Shown here piece by piece: positions 57,106 to 64,000 of a stretch of DNA of 64,000 nt. The stretch's first letter is position 1; every line of letters starts with the position of its first letter. Under the pieces are notes generated by a model. The model was not told where the DNA came from and made no database searches. It worked only from the letters and a program-made list of their open reading frames with translations. Position numbers and translations under genes: made by a program. Origin of the DNA: Bombyx mori (taxonomy: Eukaryota; Arthropoda; Insecta; Lepidoptera; Bombycidae); contig NC_085124.1 in assembly GCF_030269925.1 (NCBI RefSeq), positions 7,440,001 to 7,504,000 of the forward strand. The letters are read 5' to 3'.

Positions 57106-58050
57106 TAAACATAACTGGAATCATAGCTCTCTTCTATAGTGCTCTTCAAGAAATTTTTGCTACTCGCGAATGAGCGTACATCCTCTATGATATGGATAAA
57201 CAAAGATTCGCCAGCAGTGACTTGATTATGCACCTGATATTACTGACATCGGAACAAATAATCTAGCGAATCAAACTATTTTTTTTATATTGATTACTTG
57301 TATCGCAAGGCGTCTTGCAGTCTTTAAGTCTCGATTTATTAATATTTAAGCATTCAGATCAAAGCATTATGGAACTTAATGCATATACTAGTACATGTGA
57401 ACGAACAAAGCTATTTTTGTTACATGTAGACGTAGCGAATGTCAAATTGAAATTCCTTATTCAGCTCGTCAACATAATCCGACCTAAAATAGCTAAAGGT
57501 AATTTATTTATATCTTATTATCTGTTCTTATATAGAAATTATACCATAGCAATAATGAACATTCAATTTTGACTAACCAGTATAGTAATTTCGCAACAAG
57601 CAACTGTCAATTATTAAGATTAATTTATCTGACAAATTGGTTTACTTTCAATACACAGCGTTATCAAATAAATCTGTGTTCAAATCGTTATTTGCTATAA
57701 TATTATTGTTACAACTTTGTTGATCTAAATTACCATTAGCTATTGTTACTCAATGTTTCCATCGATCCACCAAACCAATATTTTTAATTAGTACAATATA
57801 GTTAGTAATGTAGACGGGTCTAGGGTGGAAGCTCTAAATGTGAGCTTCAATTACAAACTGATGTTTTTGAAAATGATCTTATTTTAATTCTAAAATTAAA
57901 TTTCCTTATATTAAACGTTCGTAATTATTACACCTTCTGTCATCTAATTGACTTGAGCCCCGTAGTATCAGACTAATTCCATAGTGAAAGTAATAATAGT
58001 AATGTTTTGTGATGTAAAGCACTTTTTCAAAACAAATTTGCAAAGAGAGT
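57106..58050. other. AT-rich stretch, no gene seen
   Basis: The frame 57315-57572 has no motif. No repeats recognised. Confidence 0.45.
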
Positions 58051-58295
58051 TTTTTTTTTTTACTTAGATGGATGTACGAGCTCACAGCCCAGCTGGTGTT
58101 AAGTGGTTACTGGAGCCCATAGACATCTAGAACGTAAATGCACCACCCACCTTGAGATATAAGTTCTAAGATCTCATTATAGTTACAACGGCTGACCTAC
58201 CCTTCAAACCGAAACGCATTACTGCTTCACGGCAGAAATAGGCAGGGCGGTGGTACCTACCCGGGCGTACTCACATGAGGTCCTACCATCAGTAT
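58051..58295 (-). mobile_element. Headless BMC1-type SINE tail
   Basis: From TTTTTTTTTTACTTAGATGG to CCTACCATCAGTA, where similarity to full copies ends. Well preserved. Confidence 0.9.
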
Positions 58296-59032
58296 ATTAT
58301 ATCCAATAATGAACTTTTTAGAACCAACACTACACCGATGTTATTTATTATTAAAGAATTCAAAAAGTAAATTCTCAGAAGGAATTCAATATTAACTGTA
58401 AACGTGAGGCACGCACCGCTTCACGAAACTTGTAAGTACTTAATGAAGTTGTCATAAATAAAACATAGAAATTATCTTGGAATGAAGATTTCGGCTCTTT
58501 TGTACTTCGCCTTTGTTTTGTATCAGGTGGCGACAATTCCAAACTTTTCAATGGAGCCCTCCTCTAATTAATTCCTGGTTGTAATTCACAGGGACTCTAT
58601 TCATTTTAAGTCTCTCTCAAACTGTAAGCATAACTCATTAAAAATTTCAACCGGTGAAGTATCCCAACGAATGTTATTATAAATTTCCGTCGAACGTTTC
58701 ACGATAAAAGTCGGTTAACTGTTTATATGACGGAACTAGATCTATGCCCATTTAAAAGCATTTGTTTAAGATAATTTTTTCTAGAATCTATTATATTATA
58801 CTAAAAATACGGTTTTAGGTATATAAAATTCACTAAACATGTATATATTTCGTCGTTCGAAAACTCCGTTTGTTTAATGCAATTACTTCATGCAAAGCTC
58901 ACACTATAGAGTAGTTTTGCACTAATTCATCTACGTCATGAAAATGCATGTATTTGCCGAAACAGAAATTCTAATGAACGTGGGACCAACTCATTTGGCA
59001 GTGAAACGCTCGCCTTTTAATTTGGCTTACTA
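58296..59032. other. AT-rich stretch, no gene seen
   Basis: A good splice-donor-like word (ACTT|GTAAGTAC) lies at about 58431, but no open frame leads into it. Confidence 0.4.
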
Positions 59033-59327
59033 TCTATACTTATATACATAAAAATGGATTGCTGTTCGTCAGTCTCGCTAAAACTCGAGAACGGCTGGAC
59101 CGATTTGGTTAATTTTGGTCTTTAATTATTTGTGGAAGTCCAGAGAAGGTTTAAAAGGTAGGTAAATATGAAAATTCTCGGAATTAAATAAAAATAACAA
59201 TTTTGTTTTTCCTTTGATGTGTCTCCCGTCGGACGGATTCCCTTTGTTTGTTTTAAGTTTATTTTATACAAAAGCTTAGGTATTTTATTTATCTATTGAG
59301 GCACTACAAAGTCTGCCGGGTCAGCTA
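59033..59327 (+). mobile_element. Non-autonomous Helitron (decayed end)
   Basis: Contains AAAATGGATTGCTGTTCGTC, CTCGCTAAAACTCGAGAACG, GCTGGACCGATTTGG and the final AAAGTCTGCCGGGTCAGCTA. I know this as a lepidopteran Helitron ending in GCTAG; here the last base is T (CTAT), a point change. The 320 bases that follow show nothing further. Confidence 0.7.
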
Positions 59328-59647
59328 TATGGTTAAATATACAAATTTTAGAACAAAACATTTTGCTGAACAGCATTTATCAAAGCGTCGTATACGCGCT
59401 ACAAGTCACATGAGCCCGGTTGATGGCTTGTTCATAGCGTTATAAAACGGTTTAGCGCCAATCTACCGCGCTTTATCTCGCTTCAGAATTTACGTGTGAA
59501 GTTGAAGTGCCGAAATCTCTGCGAAACAGCCGATGTTAATATCTAGGCAATGACACCAGAATAACATCAGTATTCATTAATGTTCATAAGTTAGTAAGCG
59601 TTTGCATTCATTACATTAATATTGTATAGTTAACGGTTTATTTGAAT

Positions 59648-59880
59648 TGGGGATAGCTAGGTAGCTACTGGGTGTTGTGAGCTCTGCCTATTTCCGTCGT
59701 GATGCGCTTCATTTTTATGGGAAAGGAGTTTTTATTTGCTGTTATTTTGTACTGTCAAACTGAGATTTAGAACTTATATCTCAAGGTAGCAGCATTCACG
59801 TTATTCATATCTACGGGCTCGGGTATCACTTAGCATCAGGTGGGCCGTGAATTTGCTTATCCACCTAAGCAATAAAAAAA
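59648..59880 (+). mobile_element. Decayed BMC1-type SINE tail
   Basis: Recognisable pieces: CTGCCTATTTCCGTCGTGATG, AGAACTTATATCTCAAGGT, ATCAGGTGGGCCGTGA and CCACCTAAGCAATAAAAAAA. The first half is strongly altered. Confidence 0.65.
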
Positions 59881-59976
59881 TTGAGACAAGGTTAAGAATT
59901 CATTAGCCATACTGCAAATATTATTCATCGTTAAAGTGTTGAGTGAATTCCAAGAAATACACACATTTTCAAACCA

Positions 59977-60429
59977 TCTATATATTAATACGTGAAGCAA
60001 AAACTTTGTATCCCATTTTACGAAAATTGCGCGTACGGAGGAGTATGAAATTTTCCACACTTATTTAGTATATAGAGAAGAAGTGCACAATGCTAATATT
60101 TTTTTAAATAATGCATAAAAGATACATTAAATCAATAAAGAAAATATTACACACAATACATACCATGTATTTGACGCACACACGCATGCATACTATTTAT
60201 TGTCAAACTTTTGTTCTTGACGTCTGTGGTCAAATTGAGAATAGATTAAATATTGTTTGTCCTTTTTTTATATTTGTTTTTTATTAATTATTATTATTGT
60301 ATTATTATTATTGTCCTTATTAATATTTTTTTATAGTGTAGCCTTGGCGAAATTTGTGATTATAGTATGTGTACAAACTTACAATTCCAATTCATTATAG
60401 TCGAATATCGACTACTGTGGGACCACTAG
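59977..60429 (+). mobile_element. Non-autonomous Helitron, second copy of the family
   Basis: From A... TCTATATATTAATACGTGAA to the AGTCGAATATCGACT hairpin, ACTGTGGGACCA, CTAG and T. Compared with the copy at 50619 it has an extra TTA/ATT-rich expansion at about 60262-60330 and lacks about 20 bases after GATTATAGTA. Confidence 0.85.
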
Positions 60430-60940
60430 TTTTTCGATAATACTACAATAGCTTTGCAGACAATTCGGTATGATACCGCAACAAAGAATTCATTTCAATC
60501 CAATAACTATTAGATTATTTACACCCATTTGTGAATAGGTTCGTTTATTTCCGATACAGCTACCATTCGATGAATTTAATTTAATTTGTAGGTTTAGTAC
60601 GTAACTGAAGGATCCCGCGAAGACTACGAGTTTTAAATTACACGGTACTCCGTGTTCATTGTAAACATACCCCGCTGTTATACAGAATAGGCTATGTTTA
60701 TGCCGTGTACCGGTATTGCAAACGATATAAATCAATTTACCGTGCAATTACCTGAACGGGTTCTATTTTGTATTGATTGCGGGTACGTTTTATTAAAGGA
60801 ACAGAATGCCATTGATCCGATTTTTTTCGTTTGTTTACCTATTGCAATGTCTTTGAAAACAATATTTACTATTTATGTATTTACGGTAGGGATACTTTTG
60901 TTTATCGAACCGTTCACGATATGCTTAGTTTAGTTTTTAG
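60430..60940. other. Spacer with overlapping short frames
   Basis: Frames 60490-60747 (-) and 60694-60933 (+) overlap and have no domain. Confidence 0.4.
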
Positions 60941-61029
60941 TGACTACTAGTGACTACTAGTGACTACTAGTGACTACTAGTGACTACTAGTGACTACTAG
61001 TGACTACTAGTAACTACTAGTGACTACTA
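60941..61029. repeat. 10-bp minisatellite TGACTACTAG, nine units
   Basis: Nine units in a row from 60941, the last incomplete (TGACTACTA). One unit has A for G (TAACTACTAG). The unit contains CTAG and the palindromic junction CTAGTGACTAC. There is no unique spacer, so it is not a CRISPR array. Confidence 0.95.
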
Positions 61030-61599
61030 TATTTCGATTCTCATCTTTGTTGTAAACATTTTGAAATTTGATCATTCGGAGACGAGATGTACGTTATTTA
61101 TCCTCCTCGTGAATGCTAGTTTAAGTTTATTACTAAGAATAAATATTATGTTATCGTATTTTGATAGATTCTTTTATTATTATTATTATGTTACTAATTG
61201 CAGCATCACACAAAATTTGCCAGATCACGTCTCTACTGTTTTTGTTTGTTTTTGTCTATGTTTTTAATAGAATATACAATTTCAAATACAAGCCGTTTTA
61301 TATTACATAACTTTACATTTAGCTTTACTTTATCGATGGGAGCAAAAATACAATGAATTCCCATTATCATCTTTTTGTTTCTTATTGAGTTAAGTTCTCA
61401 CGATGTGTTCCCAGTCTTGTTGAGGTATGTCTGAGGTATATTCTATCAAGAAATATTATAAAAGAATGTATAATTACTTAATAAAAACAGAACAATACAA
61501 TATAGAAAATCCATACTTAACTACTTCCAATCTATTATTTGTTAACAATGATATGTACATTCTCCGGATTTAGGACTAGCTTTTGAATAGTTTACGGTT
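61030..61599. other. AT-rich stretch, no gene seen
   Basis: The frame 61061-61267 contains an ATT-repeat-derived Tyr run and is not a gene. Confidence 0.45.
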
Positions 61600-62070
61600 T
61601 TCGTTGTTCGTGATCGTATTAATAATAATATATAATAGTGAATATTGAGATACCAGTGTATCTTCTGTGCCTTCTCAATAATTTGGCGCAATATAAAGAT
61701 TTGTTCGTGAGTTCCTCTTCCCTTCACAAATTCAGCTTGCTCAGGCGCAATTTCCCTCGAGAGATAGGCTGACAGTCTTATGTTGATTATGTGAAGAATC
61801 ACCTTACTTGCATGCGATATTAAAGATATGAGTCGGTAATTGTTGCACTTCTTCGTGGACCCTTTTTTGTGCAGTGGAATGAAAATGGATTTCAACCAGT
61901 CTTCGGGCCATATGCCGGTCTCCTATATTTTACTACAGATAGTAAATAAGTCCTCAACTCCAGGTTCCCCCATCACTTTGAAGACTTCGATTGGGATTTC
62001 ATCATAGCTTATGGCTTTATTAGATTTGAGATGTTTAATCGCCGCTCGTATTTCGTCCCGCATAACGTAG
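61600..62070 (-). pseudogene. RT domain fragment of a non-LTR retrotransposon
   Basis: Minus-strand frame: MRDEIRAAIKHLKSNKAISY, DEIPIEVFKVMGEPGVEDLF, TICSKI, a TAG stop, ETGIWPEDW, SIFIPLHKKGSTKKCNNYRL, ISLISHASKVILHI, EQAEFVKGRGTHEQIF and ILRQIIEKAQK. This is the N-terminal half of an RT (fingers and the NYR.ISL...K motif). The GRGTHEQI block is familiar from RTE-like insect LINEs. One in-frame stop separates the halves, and the catalytic YADD part is absent. Confidence 0.85.
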
Positions 62071-62156
62071 TAATATAGAAAATACATGTACTTAATGGAT
62101 AGGCTAATATTTATATGAGTGTTGGACTGCCTAATAATAACGACAATATATAATAA

Positions 62157-62198
62157 TGTTAATTTTAAATGCCCAGCGAAGCGGGCCACTACGGCTAG
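62157..62198 (+). mobile_element. Helitron-like 3' end
   Basis: GCCCAGCGAAGCGGGCCACTA then CGG, CTAG and T: a hairpin (CCCAGCGAAGCGGG imperfect) followed by CTAG. The 5' end of the element was not found, so the extent to the left is unknown. Confidence 0.5.
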
Positions 62199-62756
62199 TT
62201 TGTTTAAAAAATAAGTTAACATCTGTTTAACTCGTACAATTACCTTGAACTTCGATTTATTTTTAGAATTTTCGAAAAAGTATTTAATTCAATTTTTAAT
62301 AAAATCAATTAGTTAATTGTTAATATGAAATTAAATTTCTATAACCCTAAATATCTGCTTTTTATTTAAAGCGATACATACACCCACAGTCTGTACTTAA
62401 GCATTTTATTTTTTTATTTACAACGGTGTCAGCTTCCTACCTACCTAATTGAAACTGGACGCCATCGGCCAAGGACTCTGAAAATTCCAGGTACACTACA
62501 GTCCCGTCGCGTACCGTGAAAAACTTCAGTATTGTTTTGATAAAAAGCGTAGTATTACGAGAATATTAAGTAATACACTTCATCTCATAGTCATAATATA
62601 TGAAGAATGAGTACTTTCCTTGCAAGCGAATTACAGGTCCCAGTTGAAAACGATGAACATGATTTATTGGTTGGTAGCAAATAGATCGCAATATCTCCTT
62701 TAATGTCTTTCTAGTGCATAATTTGTAAAAAGCAACATATTTTCAAGGAGAAATAC
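62199..62756. other. AT-rich spacer
   Basis: No gene. ACTACAGTCCCGTCGCGTACC near 62494 is a GC-richer word without context. Confidence 0.4.
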
Positions 62757-63020
62757 ATGAAGTCAGCGTCGGAACGGTACTTCGATAAGGCTATGCGTCA
62801 TGATAATCGCCTTATCGTTGCCGCCGCTGACTACTCCCGGAATCCTGATCACGCAGGAGCCAGTCACCGTCGACGCCCTAGACACGTCCTTACGGATCCA
62901 TCAGATCCAATAACCTTTGCATTAGACGCCTTCAGCTCTAACACTAGGAGCAGGCTTAGGGACCTCGGTAACCGTACTCGTCGAACTCGACAAAGAGTTC
63001 GCCATGCAACCTAACCCATG
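62757..63020 (+). pseudogene. C-terminus of a Jockey-type LINE ORF2
   Basis: The frame encodes KSASERYFDKAMRHDNRLIV, AAADYSRNP, SHRRRPRHVLTDPSDPITFA and an Arg-rich end NRTRRTRQRVRHAT before TAA at 63012-63014. It matches the C-terminal pieces at 31914-32600 and, less closely, 34117-34440. The rest of the ORF is missing, so this is a short 5'-truncated insertion of the 3' end. Confidence 0.8.
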
Positions 63021-63250
63021 AATCAGCTCGCTGAGTTTCTCGCCGGATCTTCTCAGCGGGTCGCGATTCCGATCCGGTAGTAGATTCATTCGCGAAGCAG
63101 CTACTCTTGAGCTGTTAGGTCTCCTTCGGAGGCGCTCGGGTAGCTGTTAGCAAATCCCACCCCTCCTGGCTGAGCCTTTGCTCGCCCACCTGTCCTGGTG
63201 AAACTGGAAAGGCCTCCGGGCCACCAGTAATCCTTCAATCATAAAAAAAA
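63021..63250 (+). mobile_element. 3' UTR of the Jockey-type LINE, with Bm1-like core
   Basis: Directly after the stop codon comes the core CTGAGTTTCTCGCCGGATC (63031-63056), TCGCGATTCCGATCCGGTAG, then LINE-specific DNA (TTAGGTCTCCTTCGGAGGCG, GGCCTCCGGGCCACCAG) and poly(A) at 63243-63250. The first 90 bases parallel Bm1; the later part does not. Confidence 0.75.
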
Positions 63251-63635
63251 ATATATATATCTATATATTTTCAAGGCTGATAGAATTCAATGGAGATGTA
63301 CATACATAATATGTACATATCTTTATACTTCACGAACTTTCCACCGTAATGATACTGTACCTCCACGTCACTTTACGAGAACAACGTCAAAGCTCAACAA
63401 AGGACAAAATTGCGAAAGTAAACATAAATCATAAAGGGCTTTATAAACTTTGTCGTGTCCCTCAGAGACCTTGTTATGATTTGTTTATTGTTTGCCGCTG
63501 CCCAATTTAAATGTTTGTTAATCCCTTACTGTATGTAATATGCGAAGTATTTTTTTATGCTATTTTTCTCCTCGATTATGCTTCTTTTTTAGGATTCCAT
63601 AAGTAGTATGAAAAAAACTGATAATTCTATTATAA

Positions 63636-64000
63636 CTAGAGGTCCCGCAGTAGTTGAAATTCGACTATAATTAATTGGAATTGTAAGTTTGTACACTATT
63701 ATGATTGTATTTTATACTTCTATAATCACAAATTTCGCAAGGCGCTACACTATAAAAAAATATTAATAAGACAAACAATATTTAATCTATTCTCAATTTG
63801 ACCACAGACGTCAACAACAAAGGTTTGACAATAAATAGTAGGCATGCGTGTGTGCGTCAAATACATGGTATGTAGTGTGTGTAATGTTTTCTTTATTGAT
63901 TTAATGTATCTTTTTATGCATTATTTTAAAAATTTATTAGCATTGTGCACTTCTTCTCTATATTCTCTATAAGTGTGGAAAATTTCATACTCCTCCGTCC
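63636..64000 (-). mobile_element. Non-autonomous Helitron, third copy, cut by window end
   Basis: The plus strand starts with CTAG (63636) and AGGTCCCGCAGTAGT, the hairpin AGTTGAAATTCGACT, and continues as the reverse complement of 50619-51036 up to CTCCTCCGTCC at the window edge. About 50 bases of its 5' end lie outside. The 63259-63635 DNA before it holds nothing I recognise. Confidence 0.85.

Noticed and set aside
60941..61029. Possible CRISPR-like array
   Set aside because: Units follow each other with no spacer and are only 10 bases; it is a minisatellite in eukaryotic DNA.

Overview
The window looks like lepidopteran nuclear DNA, most probably from the silkworm Bombyx mori or a close relative. 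It is AT-rich and full of dispersed repeats that I recognise from that genome: many copies of a tRNA-headed SINE whose 3' part is the abundant BMC1-type tail, Bm1-type SINE sequence, short Helitrons ending in hairpin + CTAG, and Jockey-type and RTE-like LINE fragments. These family names come from memory of the repeats; no search was run. I found no convincing host protein-coding gene, rRNA or tRNA gene. The stretch is either intergenic or inside a very long intron.

The only long intact reading frame is the 1152-residue Gag-Pol of a Ty3/gypsy-type LTR retrotransposon on the minus strand (16863-21294). Its two 244-bp LTRs look identical, it has an exact 18-base tRNA-Pro primer-binding site, and it sits inside a 0.3-kb Helitron whose uninterrupted sister copy is at 42375-42675. 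The frame is open from start to stop, but the integrase lacks its whole catalytic core: the HHCC zinc-binding part is joined in frame to the C-terminal domain. A young insertion without a D,D-E integrase implies mobilisation in trans, or insertion by another route.

Layout. 1-14 kb: non-coding DNA with five SINE-tail copies, a LINE C-terminal relic (7.2 kb), a hydrophobic open frame (8.1-8.5 kb) and a short coding-like segment (11.0-11.2 kb). 14-16 kb: the 3' end of a non-LTR element with YADD reverse transcriptase, a 3' hairpin and an ATTC-repeat tail, then a repeat with inverted end motifs. 16.8-21.6 kb: Helitron with the LTR element inside. 21.8-22.4 kb: a diverged tandem duplication and a perfect 73-bp inverted repeat. 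23-30 kb: SINEs, RTE-like relics, and a 453-bp PIF/Harbinger-like MITE with TAA target duplication and an apparent MADF-domain remnant (27.3-27.8 kb). 31.8-36.5 kb: two decayed Jockey-type LINEs with Bm1-like 3' ends, a solo LTR with ATAA duplication, a decayed hAT-like transposase end and a Helitron. 38-47 kb: more Helitrons, nested SINEs and a good Bm1 copy. 50-64 kb: three copies of one Helitron family (the last cut by the window edge), LINE relics, SINE tails and a 10-bp minisatellite.

The elements interact more than they encode. Bm1, the 3' ends of the Jockey-type LINEs and another LINE tail share one core motif. The tRNA-headed SINE carries the same tail that also occurs alone, with several 5' ends at nearly the same base. 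Both patterns fit SINEs that borrow LINE machinery.
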